Origin: Neobacillus cucumis
GTDB taxonomy: Bacteria; Bacillota; Bacilli; Bacillales; Cytobacillaceae
Reading direction: 5' to 3'
Length of the DNA stretch: 64,000 nucleotides
Assembly: GCF_002860255.1 (NCBI RefSeq)
Contig: NZ_PGVE01000042.1
Location: 62,001-126,000 of the forward strand
Shown one piece after another: positions 1 to 7,885 of this stretch. The position numbers were made by a program, and so were the translations under genes. The notes below the pieces were generated by a model. It saw only the letters and a program-made list of their open reading frames with translations. It was not told the origin of the DNA and made no database searches. Position 1 is the first letter of the stretch. Each line of letters begins with the position of its first letter.

Positions 1-90
1 AACGGAGGAAGTCAAGCCGTTTGTGGTGGCGACTTGAATTAATTCAGCTCGCTTTGTTTCTATCATGTTAATTAGATCTTGTTTAAGCAC
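1..90 (-). CDS. Spo0E-like aspartyl-phosphate phosphatase (partial, runs off left edge)
   Basis: Thirty codons read leftward from a GTG at 90 to the window edge. The peptide begins MLKQDLINMIETKRAELIQ and continues with a NGLTSS stretch, the pattern of small Spo0E family phosphatases, which remove phosphate from Spo0A and so restrain sporulation. In Bacillus subtilis a Spo0E-like gene (ynzD) lies beside ccdA, which supports the call. The C-terminal half, with the SxxxD signature, is outside the window, so the family is inferred from the N-terminal half and synteny. An internal ATG at 66 is an alternative start. Confidence 0.55.
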   Translation of the reverse strand, partial: MLKQDLINMIETKRAELIQVATTNGLTSSV

Positions 91-364
91 GGCCGAGGTC
101 CTTTCCGGAGGATCTCCTAAAATTTTTTAGTAAAATAGAAGATTAATAACTATTAAAAATGACATTGTTTTACTAGTATAACCTATATTGTAAATTACTT
201 CAAAGGAATTTGTAAGAAAAAATCCAATTCATACAATCACTATGTAAGTGTTACTAAATTTTGACGTCATCACATCGAGACACAAAATATTCACGTGAAC
301 CATTATCTTTTGGAGGACATTTTTGTTAGAATGAAGAGGTATCGACTATAGTGGGAGTGTTAAT

Positions 365-1072
365 ATGTCTGATGTAAATATATTTTTAGCATTAGGGGCA
401 GGCTTTTTAAGCTTTATATCTCCATGTTGTTTGCCACTTTATCCGGCCTTTCTTTCATACATAACTGGAATGTCTGTTGGAGAACTGCGAGATGAAAATG
501 CCATGCTGCAAAAGAGAAGTTTACTGCATACCATTTTCTTCCTAATCGGTTTTTCGATTATTTTTATCGCGATCGGCTTTGGAACATCGTTGATTGGAAG
601 CTTCTTTTTATCATATAAGGACCTGATTCGTCAGTTAGGCGGAATCTTTATTGTTTTATTTGGATTAATGATTGTTGGAGTGTTTAAACCGGAAGTTATG
701 ATGAGAGACCGACGGATTGAATTCAAAAACCGTCCTTCTGGTTATATTGGGTCGGTTTTAATCGGTATGGCCTTTGCTGCCGGTTGGACACCTTGTACGG
801 GACCAATACTTTCATCGGTTATTCTCCTTGCTGCATCCAATCCAGGCTCAGGCGTGATGTATATGCTTGCCTATTCCCTCGGTTTTGCTATTCCATTTTT
901 AATCCTATCGTTCTTTGTGGGCCGATTGAAGTGGATTAAAAGGCACAGCGGTAAGATTATGAAAATTGGCGGTTATATCATGATTGTCATGGGGATTATG
1001 CTTTTCTTTGACTGGATGACAAAAATCATCATCGTATTCCAAGGAATGTTTGGCGGCTTTACTGGATTTTAA
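365..1072 (+). CDS. ccdA: Cytochrome c biogenesis membrane protein CcdA
   Basis: A 235-residue, six-helix membrane protein of the CcdA/DsbD-beta family. It carries electrons from cytoplasmic thioredoxin across the membrane to reduce apocytochrome c and sporulation thiol proteins. The two redox-cysteine regions are visible: SPCCLP near residues 19-24 and WTPCTGP near 141-147. Length matches the family. The start ATG follows GTGGGAGTG. It is followed by ccdC, but the small response-regulator gene (yneI) that lies between ccdA and yneJ in B. subtilis is absent; the gap is only about 160 bases. Confidence 0.95.
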   Translation: MSDVNIFLALGAGFLSFISPCCLPLYPAFLSYITGMSVGELRDENAMLQKRSLLHTIFFLIGFSIIFIAIGFGTSLIGSFFLSYKDLIRQLGGIFIVLFGLMIVGVFKPEVMMRDRRIEFKNRPSGYIGSVLIGMAFAAGWTPCTGPILSSVILLAASNPGSGVMYMLAYSLGFAIPFLILSFFVGRLKWIKRHSGKIMKIGGYIMIVMGIMLFFDWMTKIIIVFQGMFGGFTGF

Positions 1073-1233
1073 GAACTTCGTAGTTTGAAAGTGAAGGCAA
1101 ACTTTCCATGTAGTGTATAGATTGCCGTTAATATTTCATATTTTAAAGGTAAAAACAGTGATTATTTTTTTTCAAAATCAATCATTTGATATATAATGGT
1201 TGAGTAAATAATATGATAAGGGATGAGAACCCA

Positions 1234-1707
1234 ATGAACTACGTTGTTGTTTCTTCCATCGGAGCTGTGTTTATGGGCTTTTTTGTTTTGTTTGTCCGCA
1301 TGAAAGCCGCTAAGAAACCGACTAATGCAAAAAAAATTATCCTGCCGCCTTTTTTTATGTCCTCCGGGGCATTGATGTACGTGGTACCGGAGTTTCGATT
1401 AACACCAATGGAAATTGGAGAGGCGGTCATTGTTGGTATGCTTTTCTCTATTCTATTGATCAAAACATCCAATTTTGAAATTCGTGATAATGATATTTAT
1501 TTAAAACGATCCAAGGCCTTTATTTACATCCTTGTCGGTTTGTTGATCCTTCGTCTTATTTTAAAAGCGATTCTGAGCAGTACCATTGATATCGGACAGC
1601 TAAGCGGTATGTTCTTCTTACTGGCATTCAGCATGATTGTACCTTGGCGTGTGGCGATGTATCGGTCTTATATGAAGCTTTATAGACAGCTTCATCCTAA
1701 AAATTAA
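1234..1707 (+). CDS. ccdC: CcdC family membrane protein
   Basis: A protein of 157 residues with about four hydrophobic segments, homologous to YneJ/CcdC of Bacillus and encoded just after ccdA as in that genus. Its exact role in cytochrome c maturation is not settled. I choose the ATG at 1234 because AAGGGATGAG lies about ten bases upstream; the ATG at 1213 has no ribosome binding site. A hairpin terminator follows at once. Confidence 0.85.
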   Translation: MNYVVVSSIGAVFMGFFVLFVRMKAAKKPTNAKKIILPPFFMSSGALMYVVPEFRLTPMEIGEAVIVGMLFSILLIKTSNFEIRDNDIYLKRSKAFIYILVGLLILRLILKAILSSTIDIGQLSGMFFLLAFSMIVPWRVAMYRSYMKLYRQLHPKN

Positions 1708-1714
1708 TGATAAG

Positions 1715-1743
1715 CACTGACTTCGCTGAGGTCAGTGTTTTTA
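1715..1743 (+). terminator. Terminator after ccdC
   Basis: Stem CACTGAC / GTCAGTG followed by a T-run; placed eight bases after the ccdC stop codon. Confidence 0.8.
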
Positions 1744-1754
1744 TATGTCAATCA

Positions 1755-1782
1755 CAAAAAAACCGCCTTTATAGGCGGTTTA
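1755..1782 (-). terminator. Terminator of yneK
   Basis: Read on the minus strand, AACCGCC / GGCGGTT forms a stem followed by seven T, overlapping the end of the leftward yneK gene. Confidence 0.8.
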
Positions 1783-2205
1783 GAATAAATGTTCATAGGG
1801 TGCAACATCGATTTGATTTTGAAAGAGTTTTTTTCGTAAAAATTTATGATCCCGTTTTGGAGTGGCTTGGATATAGCCACGGATCACGAGTTCTTCAGAT
1901 ATTTTTGGTGCATTTTCTTTTATAGCCAGTTCACCGATTTTTCCGGCAATTTTATGGCGTGCGACATCACGGAACAGTTCAGGAACCGGACTGACAAGAT
2001 CTTCTAATAGGGCTTTTTCTTCAGGCCCCCAGAGGTGCAGGGATTCATTTACATAGTGCTCTTCCCAATCCATTGTGGATTTGCCATCTTCTTTTGGCAT
2101 CTTTTTTAGGAACTTTCGGAACATAAAAAAGCCGCCAATCGAAAAAGAACCAATTAAAAAGACTACCCAAAATAGGATAAACCATAGAAACCAACCTTGA
2201 AGCAT
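1780..2205 (-). CDS. yneK: DUF2621 family membrane protein, YneK-like
   Basis: About 141 residues: one N-terminal membrane segment (residues about 5-28), then a charged cytoplasmic domain. It matches the DUF2621/YneK family of Bacillus, which lies next to ccdC in that genus; function unknown. The ATG at 2205 has TAGGTG seven bases upstream and is preferred over the GTG at 2214. Convergent with ccdC. Confidence 0.85.
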   Translation of the reverse strand: MLQGWFLWFILFWVVFLIGSFSIGGFFMFRKFLKKMPKEDGKSTMDWEEHYVNESLHLWGPEEKALLEDLVSPVPELFRDVARHKIAGKIGELAIKENAPKISEELVIRGYIQATPKRDHKFLRKKLFQNQIDVAPYEHLF

Positions 2206-2374
2206 GCTATTCACCTACAAAAAACGAAATGTTACCTTCTATTATAGTCTGTTTCTTGGGCTGATGACAAGAATTGGCCGCAATTTTTGAACTTTAATCA
2301 CTTATTTACTGAATTTTAAGCATAGATTGCTAAAGGAAATCCTTGTCGGAAAAATGACAAATTAGGCGAATTTA

Positions 2375-2403
2375 TTGATTAATACTATATTCCATTGTAA
2401 TAT
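2375..2403 (+). promoter_or_regulatory. Sigma-A promoter of tRNA-Sec
   Basis: TTGATT, a 17-base spacer, then TAATAT. The expected start point is about 30 bases upstream of the mature tRNA 5' end, suggesting that this tRNA copy can be transcribed. Confidence 0.6.
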
Positions 2404-2441
2404 GATATCAAGATAGTAATAGTTCATATTTATATTCAAAT

Positions 2442-2538
2442 GGGGCTGAATGGGGTACTGGTGTCCTCCACAGTCTTCAAAACTGCTTGAGACCTGCGTG
2501 CCAGGTCTGGTGGGTTCGATTCCCACGCAGTCCCGCCA
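2442..2538 (+). tRNA. selC: Selenocysteine tRNA (anticodon TCA)
   Basis: A 97-base tRNA with the bacterial tRNA-Sec layout: long acceptor arm, anticodon loop CTTCAAA (anticodon TCA at 2477-2479), a long variable arm AGACCTG / CAGGTCT, T arm GTGGG-TTCGATT-CCCAC, discriminator G and encoded CCA. Two positions pair badly: the eighth acceptor pair (A with G) and the top of the anticodon stem (A with C), with one G.U in the acceptor. The mismatches lie between the 5' part and the 3' part, as expected if the 3' part was swapped by integrase crossover in the anticodon loop. No selA, selB, selD or Sec protein is in the window, so whether it is used cannot be told here. Confidence 0.85.
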
Positions 2539-2612
2539 AAAAATCAATAATGGCGCTATTTCTACGGTGATTGATACCGTGATGTAGACGTTGATTGACA
2601 CCGTTCAATTAC

Positions 2613-2732
2613 ACAGTTTTCGCCCAGTTTCACGAAAGACTGTGAAGGACTGTCGCTTTAGACTGTTTGGAACGTTGCTCGAAACTGTGAAAGTTATCCG
2701 TTCGTCCTCTTACGCAGATTTTAAACTGTCGA
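2613..2732 (+). repeat. Cluster of ACTGT repeats between tRNA-Sec and integrase
   Basis: Five direct copies of a decamer with RACTGT core start at 2637, 2647, 2660, 2682 and 2723; two inverted copies sit at 2613 and 2624. The same motif recurs in the equivalent place next to the other integrase remnants (6416 inverted, 6441, 11555, 11579, 26667). The position and repetition fit arm-type binding sites of a tyrosine recombinase. That function is inferred. Confidence 0.5.
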
Positions 2733-2748
2733 AAGGGGATTTTTTATT

Positions 2749-3441
2749 ATGCGCAAAAATTTATCTAGACGGAAGCGAATGGATGGAAACGAGGTTGTTT
2801 CGCTCACTATCACCCAAATGTTCGAGGAGTATATGCTCGTTAAAAAGGGAGAAGGTTTAGCAAAACGTACCATTGCTGAACACTATAACAACTTCGGATA
2901 CTTTAAGGATTATATCAACCAAGAGTTATCAGCAGATGAAATGATGACTGAAATTTTCATGGGTTGGATTACGTTTATGCTAGAGGAAATGGATTATTCA
3001 CCATATACCGTAAATATCCGAGTTAGGACTATTAGGTCGTTTTTGCGATATGCTTTCGAAGATAAAATGTGGATTAAGGAGCCGATTCATAAGCGCTTTA
3101 AGTCGATAAAGGCACCAATTGACGTTGTTGAGGCTTTTACTGTTGAAGAGTATCGCCGATTAATTTCTGCTATTGATGACGAGAATTACGTTGGTTTCCG
3201 AACAAAGGTAATAACATTTGTGTTGCTCGATACAATGGTACGTGTTTGCGAACTTGTTGATATCAAGCGTCAAAATATCGATTTTAAAACGATGACCATT
3301 CGTTTGGAGGCTGCAGATACGAAGACACGTGTTGGTCGTATTGTTCCAATTTCTTCAAGAACTGCAAAATTATTAAGCGAATACTTGCGTGAAACTGAAG
3401 AGTTCGGTAATGATTACGTAGTACCCGTTACGTTTTTTTGA
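2749..3441 (+). pseudogene. Tyrosine recombinase/integrase, C-terminally truncated
   Basis: 230 residues: an N-terminal SAM-like core-binding domain (about 20-105) and the first part of the catalytic domain with the first catalytic arginine (DTMVRVCELVDI, near 163). The HxxR box and catalytic tyrosine are missing; the reading frame ends in a T7 run at 3431-3440, so a slippage-type frameshift or deletion probably removed the last 80-90 residues. It lies 210 bases downstream of tRNA-Sec, the usual place for an integrase that uses the tRNA as attachment site. Start ATG follows GAAAGGGG. Confidence 0.8.
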
Positions 3442-3637
3442 AAAAAAAATAAAAAAAACGCAACCTGATTGGCTGCGCTTTGCATTAAAACAACAAATTA
3501 ACGTAAGTTTCCGCCTGGTAATTACATTAGTGATCGAATTCAGTAATGAATCAGTTCTTATGTAATAGCACTAACTATCCCGCTGTTTCCATTAATTCTA
3601 CATTTAATATCTGTTAGAATAATATTGAGGTGTTTAT

Positions 3638-4122
3638 ATGTTTATTTCTCTAATGCTATTGCATAAAACAGCTAAGGCCATTTAACTCGGAACAATACAT
3701 CACTGAACTAAAATTGGATGGCATAAGGTTGATACTTTCAAAGATTGATAATAAGGTACGCCTATATTCTCGCCATAACAATGAGGTTACGGCTAAGTTC
3801 CCAGAATTTTAACTATAGATATTCCAGATGGAACCGTGTATTGGATGGGGAGATTATTGTAACTGATCCAGCCGGAAAACCGGACTTTGAAGGTATGATG
3901 AGCCGGTTCCAATCAAAGAGTAACAATATAGAATATGACACTTTAAGTTACGTCGTATTTGACGTAATCAAATATATGGGGAAGTCTGTTACCATGTTGC
4001 CATTAATGGATAGGAAGCAGCTACTGAATGAAATTATTACTCAGGATACTAGTTTGGTAGCTAAAGTTAAATATATAGAAGGTCATGGTTCTGCGTACTT
4101 CGACTTGGTCCGGCAGCAAGGG
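3638..4122 (+). pseudogene. ATP-dependent DNA ligase fragment (frameshifted)
   Basis: From ATG 3638 the peptide MFISLMLLHKTAK is followed, after a frame change at about 3680, by FNSEQYITELKLDGIRLIL. KLDGIR is ligase motif I with the adenylated lysine. A second frame change near 3810 leads into VLDGEIIVTDPAGKPDFEGM, ligase motif III region, and on to YFDLVRQQGLE. This matches small phage/Bacillus ATP ligases of the YoqV type, without the C-terminal OB domain. At least two frameshifts make it inactive. Its 3' end is fused to a monooxygenase tail. Confidence 0.75.
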
Positions 4123-4230
4123 CTAGAGGAAAGCGGGGCTGATGAAATTATGGCGATTGCCCAGGTGTATGATCACCAAGCCCGCCTTCGTTCTCATGAA
4201 ATTTTGGCAGATATCACAAAAGGGGAATAA
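4123..4230 (+). pseudogene. Tail of a luciferase-like monooxygenase fused to the ligase remnant
   Basis: The last 35 residues ([20 protein letters not shown] and on to the stop) match the C-terminus of the LLM protein at 18668-19690, not any ligase. The DNA is clearly diverged from that gene, so this is the end of a different LLM gene, joined in frame by deletion. It keeps its own terminator at 4236-4267. Confidence 0.7.
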
Positions 4231-4235
4231 TGGTA

Positions 4236-4267
4236 AATGGCTTGGAGGAAACTCCAAGCCATTTTTT
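4236..4267 (+). terminator. Strong terminator after the chimeric remnant
   Basis: Stem AATGGCTTGGAG / CTCCAAGCCATT with loop GAAA and a T-run. Also lies just beyond the end of the leftward transporter gene. Confidence 0.85.
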
Positions 4268-4274
4268 GTGACTA

Positions 4275-5504
4275 TTAAACCGATTGAGTTGTTTGATCCT
4301 GTGAAGCAGAAGGTTTTAAATCTGTTCGATCTAAGAAGAAGGAAGCTAAGGTTCCTCCAACCAATCCCCAAAAAGGTGCCCCGATATGAAAGAGAGAAAT
4401 TCCAGAAATCGTAATCAAAAATGAAAATAAAGCTCCTGTTTTAAAACGCCCTGAAAAGCTCGTCTTCAAAGAGTCAATCAGGACATTAATCATGGCCAGC
4501 CCGCCCAGCATTTTAATTAATGAGGAGGGAATCAAATGGGGAACGGCTGCCGCCACTGGTGCAAAAACAGCTAATAAACATGACAAAATTCCTAATACGA
4601 TTGCAGCGGCATAACGATTTTCTTTCAATCCAGATTCTTTACTTGCTAATAAGGCAGTCATTGGACCGGCAATACAAGCAGAATGGCCGCCCATAAATCC
4701 ATTGAGAATCGATCCAATCCCGCTCCAACTCGTCATAGAATTAATGGGCGGGAGATAATTCGCACTCTCCAGAACAGCAATTCCTTGAGCATTTTGTATT
4801 GCGATGACCGTAAGCACTAACGGAATAACCAGTTCTCCCATCACAGATAGATTAAAGGAAGGAAAGACCACGTGCGGTACCGCCAAAGAAAATGATACAC
4901 CATGAACTTGAATTCCTGGTAATACTTTTAATAAAACAATAGATGTGAGAATAGCCCCAACAATGGGAGGGAATTTTTTTGACAGCTTTCCGAAAAAAGA
5001 AAGAACAAGAAATACTAGAAAAGGAATTCCATTTAACAAAGGATTGTCGAGAACAGAACGAAACATATCTGTACCAAAAGGAAGAAGGACGCCGGAAACC
5101 ATTCCCATCATGACTGGCATAGGAAGGACCTTCATTAATTTATCGATCATTCCAGATATTCCTAAAAGAAAAATGACGATGCCTGTCACGAGATAGGCAC
5201 CAACTACCTGGCTAAATGTGTAATGAGATAAGGATGCTCCGACAAGAATTGCACCAGGAATTGAAAAAGCATATCCAATCGGCTGGCGGTAATAAAAGGA
5301 GAGACCAATCGATAGCAATCCCCCAATTCCATAAATAGCAAAGATCCAGGATGTAATCGCTGAATCAGATAGGTGGCCTTTCGAAGCAGCTTGTAAAACA
5401 ATCAGTAATGGTCCAGTTGCGCCGAATAGCCAGGCCACAAAACCATTTGAAATATTTCCAATCGATAATAATCGGGGAAATTCAACAATATTCTTCTTCC
5501 ACAA
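4275..5504 (-). CDS. Benzoate/H+ symporter family transporter (BenE)
   Basis: About 409 residues with roughly 11-12 hydrophobic helices. The sequence, for example GFMGGHSACIAGPMTALLA near 270-290, fits the BenE family of proton-coupled benzoate (or related acid) importers. Divergently transcribed from the XRE-cupin regulator at 5599, which is the likely controller. AGGAG overlaps the GTG at 5513, so the TTG at 5504, eight bases downstream of it, is the better start. No catabolic enzyme for benzoate is next to it, so the substrate is open. Confidence 0.85.
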   Translation of the reverse strand: MWKKNIVEFPRLLSIGNISNGFVAWLFGATGPLLIVLQAASKGHLSDSAITSWIFAIYGIGGLLSIGLSFYYRQPIGYAFSIPGAILVGASLSHYTFSQVVGAYLVTGIVIFLLGISGMIDKLMKVLPMPVMMGMVSGVLLPFGTDMFRSVLDNPLLNGIPFLVFLVLSFFGKLSKKFPPIVGAILTSIVLLKVLPGIQVHGVSFSLAVPHVVFPSFNLSVMGELVIPLVLTVIAIQNAQGIAVLESANYLPPINSMTSWSGIGSILNGFMGGHSACIAGPMTALLASKESGLKENRYAAAIVLGILSCLLAVFAPVAAAVPHLIPSSLIKMLGGLAMINVLIDSLKTSFSGRFKTGALFSFLITISGISLFHIGAPFWGLVGGTLASFFLDRTDLKPSASQDQTTQSV

Positions 5505-5598
5505 AGTACTCACTCCTAAAATAAGTTACAGTATAGTATAATATATTAAAACTGATAAAATGTATATAAAAATATACGAAAATATGGAGGGCTGATTG

Positions 5599-6171
5599 AT
5601 GGGATTAGAAGATGAACAAACAAGAAAATTAATTCAACAAATGGGCGGGCTGCTTCGGAAAATTAGAAGCGAACAAAAATTGAGCCTCGAGGAGCTTGCC
5701 GAAAAAACAGGTGTTAGCAAGCTCACGTTAGGAAAGATTGAAAGGGGAGAAACGAATCCTACATTAGGAGTTGTATGGAAAATTACAGAAGGGTTATCGA
5801 TCCCTTTAACAAGAATTTTAGTAATGGACGATCATGTCGATCTTTCGAGATGTGGAGAGGGCTTTATGATTTATGGGCCAGACCAAACATGGAGAGTAGA
5901 GACAGTTTTTCGGAATACAGATGGACCAACAATGGAAATATATCGAGCATTTCTTGGACTGCAAGCCATGTACTCGCCGGAGCCGCATCATAAAGGAGCA
6001 ATGGAATTTGTGACGGTAATGAAGGGAAATATCAGCTTTAAAGTAGAGGAGAGGGTATACCAACTCAAACAGTTTGATTCCATTAAGTTTGAAGCTGCGA
6101 GCAAACATCTTTATAAGAATATCGGTGATGAAGAGGCAGTGTTACATGTAGTGGTGAGATATCCTTCTTAA
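5599..6171 (+). CDS. XRE-family regulator with C-terminal cupin domain
   Basis: 190 residues: helix-turn-helix at about 15-70 (LAEKTGVSKLTLGKIERGET) and a cupin fold at about 105-185 (PHHKGAMEFVTVMKGNI). This architecture is that of small-ligand sensing repressors that commonly sit divergently beside the transporter they control, here the BenE-type gene. ATG 5599 has GGAGG eight bases upstream; a TTG at 5596 is an alternative. The divergent gap is about 95 bases and AT-rich. Confidence 0.85.
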   Translation: MGLEDEQTRKLIQQMGGLLRKIRSEQKLSLEELAEKTGVSKLTLGKIERGETNPTLGVVWKITEGLSIPLTRILVMDDHVDLSRCGEGFMIYGPDQTWRVETVFRNTDGPTMEIYRAFLGLQAMYSPEPHHKGAMEFVTVMKGNISFKVEERVYQLKQFDSIKFEAASKHLYKNIGDEEAVLHVVVRYPS

Positions 6172-6313
6172 CACTTCAAAGAGCTTTTGGTGCCATGCTT
6201 GGTGCCCAAATTTTTAAAATTAGAAATCACAAGGAAACATCAAAAAGCAAGAAACCTTGATTTATCAGTACTTTAAGCTACAACAAGGTACTAGAAAAAC
6301 AGATGCTAGCAAA

Positions 6314-6377
6314 CTTCAAAACTGCCTGAGACCTGCGTGCCAGGTCTGGTGGGTTCGATTCCCACGCAGTCCCGCCA
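6314..6377 (+). repeat. tRNA-Sec 3'-part repeat, copy 2 (type A)
   Basis: 64 bases identical to 2475-2538 except one T-to-C change at the anticodon stem. It begins exactly at the anticodon loop (CTTCAAA) and ends at CCA; bases upstream are unrelated. This is the footprint of an attachment-site duplication made by integration into the tRNA. Confidence 0.9.
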
Positions 6378-6515
6378 ATAATGACTTTTCAATCCATTAC
6401 AAAACATCTTACCACTACAGTCTTTTGTTAAGTTTATACGACACTGTGTGAAACCGAGAAGCCAAAACCATTTGTGTTCAGAGCCTTCAGATATATTATT
6501 TGGAGGTTTTTAGTA

Positions 6516-6985
6516 TGCGTAAGGATTGAGAAAACAAGGAAGAGTCACAGGTATAAGAAAGGTTACTGAGATCTTGACTATGACTGAATGTTTGAGCGAT
6601 TCATGCGGTTCAAACAGACGGAGGGTTTAGCTCCTCGTACTATTGAAGATTTTCAGATTCACTTTCAATGGTTACTAGATTATCTTGGTGAAGACTTATG
6701 AAGAGAGGAAATGACTCTTGAAGTGTTCCTTGAGTGAGTTGACTTTATGCTCAACGATAAAGGTCCTCAACCTATAACAGTCAATATTGGTGTAAGAACA
6801 ATGAGAGTATTCTGCGTTGGTGTTATCTTGAAAACCTTTTTCATATTTCAATTCATGATAAGTTTAAGCCAATGAAGACAGAAGAAGACACTATTGAATC
6901 TTAAACTGTTACTGAAATTAAAACTCCGTTCAACGAATTTGACGAGTCGACCTTCGTTGTTCCGAGAAAAAGTTATGGTCTATGA
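6516..6985 (+). pseudogene. Decayed tyrosine recombinase
   Basis: From ATG 6516 the translated fragments FERFMRFKQTEGLAPRTIED, LEVFLE*VDFMLNDKGPQPIT and KFKPMKTEEDTIES align with the SAM-like domain of the integrase at 2749. There are three in-frame TGA codons (6528, about 6698, about 6735), at least one frameshift and a TAA. One TGA aligns with a tryptophan codon of the intact gene, so it is ordinary decay. The gene starts 139 bases after the tRNA-Sec repeat. Confidence 0.7.
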
Positions 6986-7885
6986 ACGCCTCTCCCTGTT
7001 CAAGGTCCATATTTTTGGTTTCTCCATTAATCTGTAATATTAATTTAGACAAATATTTTGCGTCTCTTTTAATAGCAGATCAAATCGAGTAGTTTAATTT
7101 TTTTACATTGAAATCCTGTTGGTTGAAAATCATGAAATACACTCATTCATATTTAAATAAAACACAAGGTAAGCAGATACAACAAACAAACTAACTTACG
7201 ATTGTTTCATAATTGCGTAAAACGAATAATCGATTATTTAAGGGTTCTCCTCCCCTCACTGCTATATAAAATGAATCTTATGAGAGTTTTTAGTCATGGA
7301 TCACTTGATGAGGAAAATTATTATACTTCTAATTATGAAAATATAAAAGAAAAATTAATCCATTTTTTTCTTTTTTTGTCGTTTTTTTTAATTATTTGTC
7401 CTAGCTGAGATGAAACGTAACATAATCTCAGAGCGTACTAGAGCGGATCTGGAGACTGCTTGAGCAAGCAATCCGTATCGGTTCAATTGCGTTCATTAAA
7501 TCTTGAAATTCAACCATGCTGTGGAATGGCTTAACTTACAGTCTTTCGTTTAACGTGACAAAGAATTAAAACAGGATTACTCTTAATAACGTATCTATTC
7601 ATTACAATTGGAATGACATAAGCGGTGGAATAAGCACCATCCTACTGCTTTTGCTAAGGAGATGATGTCACCAAGTGTGAGGTATTAGTAGACGGAGTTA
7701 TTATAAAGATCAATCATTCGCAAAGTTAAGGGGAAAATGGAAATTTTGACTCAGAATAACTTTTTATATGCATCATTAATTATGTAATTAAAAGGAATCA
7801 TAAATGAATAATGGCATTTTAATAGAAGCTAGGATATTTTCAAGGAAACTACATAGCTTTACAACCAGAACGAGGGTGTGAGAAC
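6986..7885 (+). other. Gene-free debris
   Basis: No convincing gene. Frames are broken everywhere. A stretch at 7411-7465 reads MKRNIISERTRADLETA before a stop, faintly like a serine recombinase helix, too short to call. AT-rich and probably remains of an integrated element. Confidence 0.5.

Noticed and set aside
2362..2601. Minus-strand open frame of 79 codons across the tRNA-Sec
   Set aside because: It is the reverse complement of the tRNA; such frames are common false proteins at selC genes.
7202..7408. 68-codon frame starting MFHNCVKRIIDYLRVLL
   Set aside because: Starts with TTG, no ribosome binding site, low-complexity end rich in Phe/Leu, lies in debris; no family resemblance.
7411..7465. 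Possible serine recombinase remnant (SERTRADLETA)
   Set aside because: Only about 15 residues resemble a resolvase helix; not enough to call.
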